64,000 nt of DNA from an uncultured Lachnoclostridium sp. (GTDB taxonomy: Bacteria; Bacillota; Clostridia; Lachnospirales; Lachnospiraceae): assembly GCA_948330435.1 (NCBI GenBank), contig CAOJBY010000009.1, positions 62,001 through 126,000 on the forward strand, given 5' to 3'. The notes beneath the pieces were generated by a model. The model had not been told where the DNA came from. It did not search any database and saw only the letters and a program-made list of their open reading frames with translations. The translations under genes were made by a program, and so were the position numbers. Every line of letters starts with the position of its first letter. Position 1 is the stretch's first letter. Shown piece by piece: positions 16,202-23,919 of the stretch.

Positions 16202-16253
16202 CACCCTCATCCGTTCGTTTATTCAAACATTATACGAACGGATGCTTCCGGGT
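16202..16253 (-). terminator. Inverted repeat after aroE, possible terminator
   Basis: ATCCGTTCGT (16209-16218) and ACGAACGGAT (16234-16243) pair perfectly, with outer CACCC/GGGTG. It is ~45 bases after the aroE stop, but the T-tract (GCATTTTGG) is weak, so another role is possible. Confidence 0.4.
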
Positions 16254-16298
16254 GATTTTCCTTTCTCCTCCAGCAGCTTCAACCATTAAGAAACTATT

Positions 16299-17150
16299 TT
16301 ACTCAAATTCCTTTCGCAAGGTATCCTCCATCACCTTTAGGGACGGCTCCACACCCGTCCATAGCTTAAAGTTCAGTGCCGCCTGGCAGGCCAGCATTCC
16401 CAGGCCATTGACTGCCGTTGCACCCTGTTTTTCCGCTTCCTTTAAGAAGAGGGTATCTACCGGATTAAATACTACATCTGCCACCACCATATGAGATGTA
16501 ATGCCCTTATAATCAATGTCCGGCTTCTGATCTCCGTCCGGATGTAAGCCTATGGAAGTGCCGTTAATCAGGATATCCGTATTCTCCGGAATCCTGTGGC
16601 ATCCCTCCCACTTCTCACAGGAAGCCGCCGCTTTGGTGTGCTTTTTCAGGGTATCCACCAGTTCTTCGGCCCGTTCCAGCGTACGGTTTACAATGGTAAT
16701 AGACGATGCTCCTGCCAGAGCACACTCCACTGCAATGGCTTTGGCTGCTCCGCCTGCTCCAAGCAAGGTAACTTTTTTGTCCTCCAGGGAAATCCCCCGG
16801 TTATGTAATGCCTGCACAAAGCCCTTTCCGTCCGTGTTTTCGCCGAACAGCGTTCCGTCCTCACGAAGCAGCACCGTATTCACCGCCCCGATGATGCCTG
16901 CAGCCTCAGACAGCTCGTTAAGAAGCGGAATCACCTTGATCTTGTGTGGCATGGTCAGGTTGATTCCCCTCATATGGAGGACATGCAAGGACCTCATGGC
17001 ATCCTCCAGATCCTCCGGCAATACTTTCAAGGTCAAATAGCGATAATTGAGACCCTTTTCCTCAAAAGCGGCTTCCATGGTTACTCCCGTGGGGTTGCCG
17101 TCTACCGGATCTCCGAATACGCCTGTCAGTTCCGCACGATAATTTTTCAT
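16299..17150 (-). CDS. aroE: Shikimate dehydrogenase
   Basis: A 283-residue shikimate/quinate dehydrogenase family enzyme; shikimate dehydrogenase reduces 3-dehydroshikimate with NADPH in aromatic amino acid synthesis. Catalytic Lys70 lies in NLTMPHK and Asp107 in ENTDGKG; the nucleotide loop GAGGAAKA is at about 131-138. The N-terminal substrate segment is GDPVDGNPTG in place of the usual GxPxxHSxSP, so the two Ser that hold the shikimate carboxylate are absent; this is a divergent subfamily and quinate or a related substrate is possible. The ATG at 17150 follows AAGGAG. It stands alone, not with other aro genes. Confidence 0.85.
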   Translation of the reverse strand: MKNYRAELTGVFGDPVDGNPTGVTMEAAFEEKGLNYRYLTLKVLPEDLEDAMRSLHVLHMRGINLTMPHKIKVIPLLNELSEAAGIIGAVNTVLLREDGTLFGENTDGKGFVQALHNRGISLEDKKVTLLGAGGAAKAIAVECALAGASSITIVNRTLERAEELVDTLKKHTKAAASCEKWEGCHRIPENTDILINGTSIGLHPDGDQKPDIDYKGITSHMVVADVVFNPVDTLFLKEAEKQGATAVNGLGMLACQAALNFKLWTGVEPSLKVMEDTLRKEFE

Positions 17151-17242
17151 CTGCTCTCCTTTCCTTTCACACAACTATGGTTTTTCTTTATTTTACACTC
17201 TGGTTGATAAAATGAAAAGTTTTTTAGAGAAAAAAAATGAAA

Positions 17243-17311
17243 GTGGAAGTCATAAAATAAAGATTTTCCGAACACGAAATATTGGAAAAACCTTTATTTT
17301 ACAGCTTCCAC
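17243..17311 (-). terminator. Terminator of spoVT
   Basis: Long imperfect hairpin with GTGGAAG/CTTCCAC outer arms and AAAATAAAG/CTTTATTTT inner arms, followed on the minus strand by TTTCATTTTTTTT. Confidence 0.7.
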
Positions 17312-17341
17312 TTATCAAAACCTTTGATTTCTACTTTTTCC

Positions 17342-17890
17342 CTACTGCTCCATCTGTCTTCCCAGAAATCCGGCAGCGGAATAGGCAAGCTTCTGCTCTG
17401 CCTCTCCCATTTTGGCCTTGGGATCCCGACTGAACAGAACTACCGCACCTATGGCATCACCCTCGCACAAAATAGGACTGATGGTCTGAGCATAGCAGTC
17501 CTCCATATCTTCGTCCACAATTTTTACATACCGCTTTTCTCCTGCGGATGCCTGGATGTTTTCCCGTTCCTGGATAGCATCCTCCAGCTGATGGCTAATG
17601 GCCTTACCCATGTAATCCTTCTTGGCTCCTCCTGCTGCCGCAATCACAGCGTCCCGATCTGCGATACAGACCATTAATCCCGTTGTCTGAGCCAGGCTTT
17701 CCGCATACTGCTTCGCAAAGAGTCCCAATTCTCCAATAGGAGAGTATTTTTTTAATATAATTTCCCCCTCCCGATCGGTAAATATTTCCAGCGGATCACC
17801 TTCACGGATGCGAAGAGTCCTTCTAATTTCCTTTGGGATAACCACCCTTCCCAGGTCATCAATCCTTCTGACAATTCCTGTAGCTTTCAT
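17342..17890 (-). CDS. spoVT: Stage V sporulation protein T
   Basis: A 182-residue AbrB-family transcription factor that modulates late forespore gene expression. Residues 1-50 form the swapped-hairpin DNA-binding domain (MKATGIVRRIDDLGRVVIPK, RREGDPLEIF-like region); residues ~55-180 form the GAF-like domain. Length and sequence match the SpoVT family. The ATG at 17890 has GGAGGAA upstream; the frame continues further but without a ribosome site. A sigma-G-like promoter lies at 17932-17961, consistent with forespore expression. In many clostridia spoVT follows mfd-prsA; here two genes lie between. Confidence 0.95.
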   Translation of the reverse strand: MKATGIVRRIDDLGRVVIPKEIRRTLRIREGDPLEIFTDREGEIILKKYSPIGELGLFAKQYAESLAQTTGLMVCIADRDAVIAAAGGAKKDYMGKAISHQLEDAIQERENIQASAGEKRYVKIVDEDMEDCYAQTISPILCEGDAIGAVVLFSRDPKAKMGEAEQKLAYSAAGFLGRQMEQ

Positions 17891-17931
17891 AAAAATATTC
17901 CTCCATTTACTGTACTGACCATTTCTGGAAA

Positions 17932-17961
17932 TAGTATTTGTAAGCAAATGAATTTTATACC
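17932..17961 (-). promoter_or_regulatory. Sigma-G-like promoter of spoVT
   Basis: GGTATA (17956-17961) and AATACTA (17932-17938) with a 17-base spacer resemble forespore promoters (about TGNATA / CATACTA). spoVT is sigma-G dependent in Bacillus subtilis. The match is approximate. Confidence 0.35.
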
Positions 17962-17987
17962 TGAAAAACACTTCTGTTTATTTTTTA

Positions 17988-18016
17988 TTGTACTGGAAAA
18001 AGGATTTTGTTATACT
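17988..18016 (+). promoter_or_regulatory. Promoter of the acetokinase-family gene
   Basis: TTGTAC (17988-17993) and TATACT (18011-18016), 17-base spacer; leaves a leader of about 130 bases. Confidence 0.6.
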
Positions 18017-18043
18017 TAGTTAAAATGTTGCAAATGCAAAACA

Positions 18044-18134
18044 GCAATACCCTGACAGCGGCAGAACAATTTATGGACACATGCATTTGTGGCCGAAAAT
18101 TGTTCTAGATAAATGATGCTGGAAAGGGTATTGC
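18044..18134 (+). ncRNA. Structured 5' leader of the acetokinase-family gene
   Basis: Two nested perfect 10-bp stems: GCAATACCCT (18044-18053) with AGGGTATTGC (18125-18134), and AGAACAATTT (18063-18072) with AAATTGTTCT (18097-18106). The inner stem continues through GG/CC and CACA/TGTG to a six-base loop. There is no T-tract, so it is not a plain terminator. It sits between promoter and ribosome site and may be a regulatory leader RNA. Its class is unknown to me. Confidence 0.5.
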
Positions 18135-18156
18135 GGAACTAATAATAGGAGGTTTT

Positions 18157-19347
18157 ATGAAGCTTTTAGTATGTAACGCAGGAAGTACATCTCTGAAATT
18201 CAAGTTATTTGTTATGCCGGGAGATAAGGTACTGGCAGAAGGAAAGGTAGAGCGTGTGGGAAGTATGGACAACGCCATCTTCCATTTCAAAAAGCCGGAT
18301 GGTTTTAAGATTTTTCAGGAAAATCTCTCGATTCCCACCTACACAGAGGGAATCCAGATGTTTCTTGACTGTCTCCTTAATCCGGAATATGGTGTGCTTT
18401 CCAATCTGCAGGAATTGGAGCGTGTAGGCTTTAAAACAGTGCTTTCCAAAGATCATTATGGGATACACGAGCTGACTCCGGAAGTTCTAAAAGGTATGGA
18501 AGAATATCTGGTGGTAGCACCTGCCCATAACATTCCTTACCTGGAGGCCATCCATCAGTTCCAAAAGCTGACGCCGGATGCTATGCTGGTAGGGGCCTTC
18601 GAGACTGCTTTCCACACGACCATTCCTTTGGAACGTAAGCTTTACGGCATTCCCTACGAATGGTATGAAAAATATGGGATTGAACGTCTGGGATATCATG
18701 GAGCCTCCCACAGCTATGTGGCGGAAACTTTGACAGAACTATATGGTACAACCGGGAAAGCTATCTCCTGTCATCTGGGCGGAAGCGGCTCCCTGTGTGC
18801 TATTGACAATGGAAAAAGCGTGGATACCAGCTTCGGTCTTTCTCTTCAAGTGGGATTGATTCAGTCCAATCGAAACGGCGATATGGATCCCTTTATTATT
18901 CCATTTCTTCTGGAAAAAGGGATGGAGCTTAAGGATATTATGGAGGGACTTACCAAAAAAGGTGGTCTCCTGGGCATCTCCGGTATCAGCAATGATCTGC
19001 GGGATATTGAAGAAGCTGCAGATGCCGGCAATGAACGGGCAAAGCTGGCGATCGACGTATTCTGCAATGGGATTGTCCGTTATATTGGCTCTTACTATGC
19101 AGAGTTGGGGGGACTTGACCACCTGGTCTTCACTGGTGGTATTGGTGAGCATGGATGCACTGTTCGGAGAATTGTCTGCGATCAGCTTAAGCACATGGGG
19201 ATTCTACTTGATCCGGATAAAAACCTGGATTACAGTGAAAATGCAGCGATCTCTCTTCCTGACTCTCCGGTTATGATTCATGTGATTCCTGCTAACGAGG
19301 AGCTGGGAGTAGCACGGAAGACCTTTGCTTATGAACGAGAAGCATAA
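18157..19347 (+). CDS. Divergent acetokinase-family (acetate/propionate/butyrate-type) kinase
   Basis: A 396-residue ASKHA-fold acyl kinase colinear with AckA along its whole length. Conserved parts: N-terminal NAGSTSLKFKL, GYHGASHSYV (His180-equivalent), N-R-N-G-D-M-D-P (Arg241-equivalent), VFTGGIGEH and IPANEELGVAR (Glu384-equivalent). Key changes from AckA: the Arg91 segment GHRVVHGG reads GFKTVLSK, and the FDTAFH Asp148 is Glu (FETAFH). Both residues are catalytic in Methanosarcina AckA, so acyl substrate or even activity may differ. No phosphotransacetylase gene is adjacent. The ATG at 18157 follows TAGGAGG. Confidence 0.75.
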   Translation: MKLLVCNAGSTSLKFKLFVMPGDKVLAEGKVERVGSMDNAIFHFKKPDGFKIFQENLSIPTYTEGIQMFLDCLLNPEYGVLSNLQELERVGFKTVLSKDHYGIHELTPEVLKGMEEYLVVAPAHNIPYLEAIHQFQKLTPDAMLVGAFETAFHTTIPLERKLYGIPYEWYEKYGIERLGYHGASHSYVAETLTELYGTTGKAISCHLGGSGSLCAIDNGKSVDTSFGLSLQVGLIQSNRNGDMDPFIIPFLLEKGMELKDIMEGLTKKGGLLGISGISNDLRDIEEAADAGNERAKLAIDVFCNGIVRYIGSYYAELGGLDHLVFTGGIGEHGCTVRRIVCDQLKHMGILLDPDKNLDYSENAAISLPDSPVMIHVIPANEELGVARKTFAYEREA

Positions 19348-19394
19348 TTAGAAAAATCAGATTCATCCTACACCTGTCATTTTGGATAATACGA

Positions 19395-19429
19395 AAGGAG
19401 CCACAGAAAATTTTAATCTGTGGCTCCTT
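19395..19429. terminator. Bidirectional terminator
   Basis: AAGGAGCCACAGA and TCTGTGGCTCCTT form a 13-bp stem between the convergent acetokinase-family and GH25 genes, with AT-rich tails. Confidence 0.8.
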
Positions 19430-19470
19430 AATTTTATATTTGTCTCATCTGTCTTGTTAAGATAATTTCT

Positions 19471-21486
19471 TTAGATAGAACTTACATTCATATCCACATT
19501 TCCGCTTACACCGTCTACTCTGCCCTTAGAGGTATTCTGCCACATGTCATACCGTCCGGTGTAACCGCATTTGCTGGCATAATGAGCCACCCATATGCGA
19601 TAGCTTCCCGGGAACTGAGATACGTTTAAGTGGTCAGAGAACCAACTCTTGCTGGCATATACCATAGGTGTATGGCCGGAGTTTGCTACCGTATTGCAAA
19701 ACGCAATGGTAATTCGGGTACGATCTGACTTGGAGAGTCCATCTGCACGTCCCCGACCTCCATTGGCATACTCACTGTCAATGGCAATCGGCATATTGAT
19801 TCCATATCTGTTCGCCAGCTTCACTGCCATACTTGCCTCTTCCACAGCCTCTGCCTCGTTAATAGCCTGACTAAAGAAGTAAACGCCCACACGCAGTCCT
19901 GCTGCTTTCGCTCCGCTGATATGAGATGCAAACATGGGGTCCTCAACCAGAACGCCGGATCCATATCCACGGTATCCGCAGCGAATAATGGCAAAGTTGA
20001 TACCCGCATTCTTTACTTTCTGCCAATTGATGCTCCTCTGGAACTTGGACACATCAATTCCAATGGTGCCGGAACGAACACCGGAACTGCTGAAGTTATA
20101 CTGTATACCCTGGATTACCTGAGCACCCGTTACCTTGTTACCGTTCTTGTCAAAGTAGTAGGTGGCTCCATCAATAGTCTGCCAGCCTGTATACTTGTAT
20201 GTACCACTTGCCTCCATAATCGGGGCACTTGTTGTGTCGTATTCAATCTTGGTTGGTTCTGTCGCCGTGCCTACCAAAGCTATGCCATGAGTCCTGTGCA
20301 TTGCAATAGGCTGTTCACTTTGAGTACTTGGATCGCCTGGAACACTTGGTGCATTTGGATCAGGTTCTCCACACCTCGTACAAACTCCACTTTCTGTATC
20401 AAAGTCATGCCCCAGTGCCGGAATAGAACCTACAGCCCCACATGAGCATTTTCCCTGTCCTTCCGTTGTACAGGTAGGCTCTGTTGTTACTTCGCTGTTA
20501 TAATCATGTGTATGATTTGCATCCAGTGCTCCACAAGCAGAACACTTTCCATTCACATAATTATGCTCCGTCTTGGGAATAGCCTCTGTCTTTGTCGCTT
20601 TACATTTGCTACAGGTAAACGTCTTTGTTCCTTCTTTTGTACATGTGGCTGCCGTTGTCACCTGACCGGCATCATATTTGTGATCACAGGTCGTCTTAGC
20701 CCCACATCGATCGCAAATTCCATCCTTATTATCATCTTTATGATCCACCGCCGGCTCTCTGAGAATCTTCTCATACATAGGTGTGCCGTACTTGTCGATC
20801 TTCTGTTTCATAACCTCTGTCTTTGTAGATTCCACAAATTCTACCGTATCTGTTAAAGACACCGCCGTGCCTGCACCGGCATTGCCATTGGTATTGGAGT
20901 CCTCTTTGGATACATTGATTTCACTTTCTTTCTTAATCTCATCACTGACATCCACAACCTTATATTCCAGGTTCGCTTTTACTTCAGCCTTAATATCCTT
21001 AGGAGCAGCATAGCCGCCGGAAGACTTCATGGCAATGGTGCAGCTTCCTGGAGTCATATTTTTTATGTAGATAATTCCATCCTTATCTTCATCCTTGTAG
21101 GTCTGTGTCTTCTTATTAGAATCTGTTACAGTAACTTCAAACTGTGTACCGGTGATTACCCTGTCATTCTTCTGGTTAACAATCTTTACTTTCAGATCCT
21201 TATCCATAGAGGTGGCTTTCAGAACTACCGGAATCTCCTTTGCATCCACAGTAGCAGCCTGGGTATTATCCCCATCCAATCTGGTAAGTTCCGCCATATA
21301 AGACTTGTTCATGGCAAGTCCTATCACATTGGCCTCCTCTTCCACCGGCTGTGACTCCGTATCCATTCCCAGATCCGTTACCGCAGGAATCATGTCATCT
21401 GTTACTTTCGGCCGAATGCAGCCGCTGAGCATAGACGCCGTCAGAGCAATCGAAAGACTGAGCGCCCAAAATCTTTTTCCCTTCAT
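19471..21486 (-). CDS. GH25 muramidase lipoprotein with Cys-rich repeats
   Basis: A 671-residue surface protein. It starts with a lipoprotein signal (MKGKRFWALSLSIALTA then SMLSGC). Next come Ig/Cna-like beta domains (~100-200), a region of four CxxC-type knuckles (ICDRCGAK, FTCSKCKA, KCSACGAL, VCTRCGEP) with His-rich DHKYDAG-like linkers, a cell-wall-binding type repeat (TGWQTIDGATYYFDKNG), and a C-terminal GH25 domain of about 190 residues that cleaves peptidoglycan. Catalytic acids lie in GIDVSKFQ and AIDSEYA. The ATG at 21486 has AGGAG seven bases upstream. It is probably used in wall remodelling; anchoring by lipid is inferred. Confidence 0.85.
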   Translation of the reverse strand: MKGKRFWALSLSIALTASMLSGCIRPKVTDDMIPAVTDLGMDTESQPVEEEANVIGLAMNKSYMAELTRLDGDNTQAATVDAKEIPVVLKATSMDKDLKVKIVNQKNDRVITGTQFEVTVTDSNKKTQTYKDEDKDGIIYIKNMTPGSCTIAMKSSGGYAAPKDIKAEVKANLEYKVVDVSDEIKKESEINVSKEDSNTNGNAGAGTAVSLTDTVEFVESTKTEVMKQKIDKYGTPMYEKILREPAVDHKDDNKDGICDRCGAKTTCDHKYDAGQVTTAATCTKEGTKTFTCSKCKATKTEAIPKTEHNYVNGKCSACGALDANHTHDYNSEVTTEPTCTTEGQGKCSCGAVGSIPALGHDFDTESGVCTRCGEPDPNAPSVPGDPSTQSEQPIAMHRTHGIALVGTATEPTKIEYDTTSAPIMEASGTYKYTGWQTIDGATYYFDKNGNKVTGAQVIQGIQYNFSSSGVRSGTIGIDVSKFQRSINWQKVKNAGINFAIIRCGYRGYGSGVLVEDPMFASHISGAKAAGLRVGVYFFSQAINEAEAVEEASMAVKLANRYGINMPIAIDSEYANGGRGRADGLSKSDRTRITIAFCNTVANSGHTPMVYASKSWFSDHLNVSQFPGSYRIWVAHYASKCGYTGRYDMWQNTSKGRVDGVSGNVDMNVSSI

Positions 21487-21604
21487 TCTTCTTCTCCTCA
21501 TTTGCTTCCTTGCATACCCCACAAGTATAAATTTTCTCAATGGTAGTTTTTAGTATAACATCCTTTTTTTTAATTTTCAACCGTTTACATAAAAATTTTG
21601 TAAC

Positions 21605-21640
21605 AAAAAAATGGGATATTTGCTAGGATATCCCATTTTT
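21605..21640. terminator. Terminator after the first PrsA-like gene
   Basis: AAAAATGGGATAT and ATATCCCATTTTT arms, loop about 8 bases, T-tracts on both strands, ~95 bases after the stop at 21735. Confidence 0.75.
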
Positions 21641-21734
21641 CTAATAATTTATTTGCTATTTGCTTAATATTTCCTTAATTTTTTTGTAACATCTCTGAGG
21701 GAACCACGATATCCCCATATCTGTCAGTCCGCCT

Positions 21735-22763
21735 TTACTGTTCCACCTTTAATGTAAAGGTCTGATCAAAGGTCAGCTTCGCCATTACTGCATCTACAGT
21801 CGTAAACGTATGTGCATCCTTAAGTTCCTGGCACTTCTCATCATAAAGTGTATTTTTGCGTTCCTGAACAATAGCTTCTTTTCGGCTATCCGTTGCTTCC
21901 CTGTCGAAAGTGCTGACCATCTGTACAGCATAATAGCCACTCTCCACCTCAATAAGTTCCGCAAACTCCCCATCCTTCAAAAGGTCCGCCGCTTCACGCA
22001 CGGCTTCAGCTGGGGAACTGCTGTCCGTCCCATAGGTAGTAGTATTGACTGTAATATTTTCTTTTTCCTCCGCCGCAGCATTCAAGTCGCCTTTCTCCTT
22101 AGCCGCATCCAGCACTGCCTGAAGCTCCGCCTTCTTTTCTGCCTTTTCCTCCTCCGTCAGTTCAATCGCATTCCCCTCATCGTCAGTTTCTGTTCCAGTA
22201 GTGGAAATAAATGCATAAGAGATGCGTTTCTGTGCCGCTTCTTCATCCGAAACCCCTGTATCCACATCTGTTGTCAGAGCATCATACATCTTATTCTGCA
22301 ATGTCAAAAGAGTTAAAAGGTGCTCCACATCTGTCTGTTCTGCACCAACCGCTTTCTTAAACTGAGGGGTATTGTTATCCAGAAACGTCTTTGCTGCCTC
22401 AGTAATGGCTCCCTTTTCCTCCTCTGTCAGCGTTACCCCGTAATTGGGAGCCTCTGCTTCCAGAACATACAAAAGATTAAATTCCTCCATCTGGCTTCTC
22501 TTAGCCGTGTCACCATAAACTTCTCCGGTATCCGGCATCTCCTGCTGGTAAATGCCTCCGCCAAGCATACTTCCATAATAGGTCTCCATCTGAGCCTGCT
22601 GATAGCGCAGCATAAGGCTAAACTCTCCCAGTCTTATATTCTTAGTCTCATCCAGAACCGCAATGGTCTCTGAAGCATTCAGCTTACTTCCGGCACAACC
22701 CGTCATTACGAAAGCCATTGCAAATACCAGAGATAAGATTGTCATCATTCTCTTTTTCATCAT
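21735..22763 (-). CDS. PrsA/SurA-like foldase lipoprotein
   Basis: A 342-residue lipoprotein (signal ending AFVMTGC). It has a SurA/trigger-type N-terminal helical chaperone domain with a V-L-D-E-T-K-N-I-R-L-G-E start and T-L-T-E-E-E-K-G-A-I-type helices, and a C-terminal part with weak parvulin features (RISYAFISTTGT, LLKDGEFAELIEVESGYYAVQM). Such proteins assist folding of exported proteins outside the membrane. It is a paralogue of the next gene upstream (22900-23919), sharing length and domain order. It has its own promoter (22835-22863). Prolyl isomerase activity is uncertain. Confidence 0.75.
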   Translation of the reverse strand: MMKKRMMTILSLVFAMAFVMTGCAGSKLNASETIAVLDETKNIRLGEFSLMLRYQQAQMETYYGSMLGGGIYQQEMPDTGEVYGDTAKRSQMEEFNLLYVLEAEAPNYGVTLTEEEKGAITEAAKTFLDNNTPQFKKAVGAEQTDVEHLLTLLTLQNKMYDALTTDVDTGVSDEEAAQKRISYAFISTTGTETDDEGNAIELTEEEKAEKKAELQAVLDAAKEKGDLNAAAEEKENITVNTTTYGTDSSSPAEAVREAADLLKDGEFAELIEVESGYYAVQMVSTFDREATDSRKEAIVQERKNTLYDEKCQELKDAHTFTTVDAVMAKLTFDQTFTLKVEQ

Positions 22764-22834
22764 TTTGTCTACCTTTCTATTTGCCCGAAGCCCATGATTG
22801 GCTTCTATCAGGCTCCTCTCTTTATTCCTTGTCC

Positions 22835-22863
22835 ATTATAATCTGTTTTTCTTCCATAGGCAA
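22835..22863 (-). promoter_or_regulatory. Promoter of the first PrsA-like gene
   Basis: TTGCCT (22858-22863) and TATAAT (22835-22840) with a 17-base spacer. Confidence 0.65.
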
Positions 22864-22899
22864 GGGTTCTTTTCGCAAAACTTCATGAATCACAATATA

Positions 22900-23919
22900 T
22901 TACTTTGTGAGTACCTCCTCTACCCGAACCGTATCCCAGACTTCTTCTTGAATCTCAAGAACTGTCTCCTCTTTCCATTTCTCAATCATTTCCTCACAGT
23001 AGTCCTCTCTGGCAAGAAACTTAAGTTCCTCTTCTCGTTCCCGGGTTTCTTTCTCATCGTACTCGGACACTCTCTGCACAATGTAATACCCCTCCTGAGT
23101 CTCAATTACGTCGGACACGCCGCCCGTCACCATCTCCCGGGCCGTCCGGGCCACCAGTTCGTGGGCACCTCCATCCGTATAGTCATTAAAATAAACATCA
23201 ATCACCGTATGCGAAGTCTCTGCTCCTGCTGCCGTAATATCCCCCAAGGCTTTGGCCCGGGCAGCAAATGCATTTGCTGCCTCCCGTATCTTGTCAAGTT
23301 CCTCTTGTGTAAAAGGTGTCTGATTTCCTTCCGCATCAAAGGTTCCCGTTGTAGCAAAGAGACAATAGGTCATCTTTCCCACCCTTGCCTTACTCTCGTC
23401 TATTTCCGGTTCATATTCCTCTTTAAGAACCCTGGCCGTCTTTGCTGCCTGTTCATTATACAAAAGAAACTGCTCTACGGTCTCTTTTGTGGCCCCCGCC
23501 GCCTCAAGTACGGCCGGTGTATTATCCTCCATAAAAGCTTTCGCCCTTGCCGCCACGGCTGCTCTTTCTTCTCTGGTAAGCTCTGCCCCGAAGTCCTCTG
23601 TATGTGCACACAGGAGATGAATCTCTGTGAGCGTGCTCATCACCTCTATCTTAAGGGCTTCCTCCAGGGTTTTGGCCTTTCCCTCTCCTTCCCCAAATTC
23701 TGGCTCTTTCTGCCACATGTCTTCTCCATAGGAATCAAAGTAGGCCAATTCCCACTGCTCCTGAAGCATCCGCATGTAGAATACAGCTTCTTCCAAAGTA
23801 ATAATCTCTGTCCCCAATGTTGCTACTGTTGTTCCTGGCTTTTCACCCTTGCTGCATCCGGCACACAAAGCAGCCAGCAATAGAACTGCAAGCAGTTTCA
23901 AAAAGCCTTTTTTTCTCAT
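22900..23919 (-). CDS. PrsA-like foldase lipoprotein of the mfd operon
   Basis: A 339-residue lipoprotein (LLLAALCAGC lipobox) with the same layout as its neighbour: helical SurA-like N-domain (ATLGTEIITLEEAVFYMR) and a parvulin-like region (KMTYCLFATTGTF; VSDVIETQEGYYIVQRV). The start overlaps the mfd stop by 4 bases (ATGA), so it is translationally coupled to mfd, an order common in clostridia. It probably acts on the outer face of the membrane in folding of secreted proteins. Catalytic residues of parvulins cannot be confirmed by eye. Confidence 0.78.
   Translation of the reverse strand: MRKKGFLKLLAVLLLAALCAGCSKGEKPGTTVATLGTEIITLEEAVFYMRMLQEQWELAYFDSYGEDMWQKEPEFGEGEGKAKTLEEALKIEVMSTLTEIHLLCAHTEDFGAELTREERAAVAARAKAFMEDNTPAVLEAAGATKETVEQFLLYNEQAAKTARVLKEEYEPEIDESKARVGKMTYCLFATTGTFDAEGNQTPFTQEELDKIREAANAFAARAKALGDITAAGAETSHTVIDVYFNDYTDGGAHELVARTAREMVTGGVSDVIETQEGYYIVQRVSEYDEKETREREEELKFLAREDYCEEMIEKWKEETVLEIQEEVWDTVRVEEVLTK

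Noticed and set aside
22798..23883. Long plus-strand open frame (361 codons) opposite the second PrsA-like gene
   Set aside because: It lies wholly antisense to a convincing lipoprotein gene, has no ribosome site, and its composition is that of an antisense frame.
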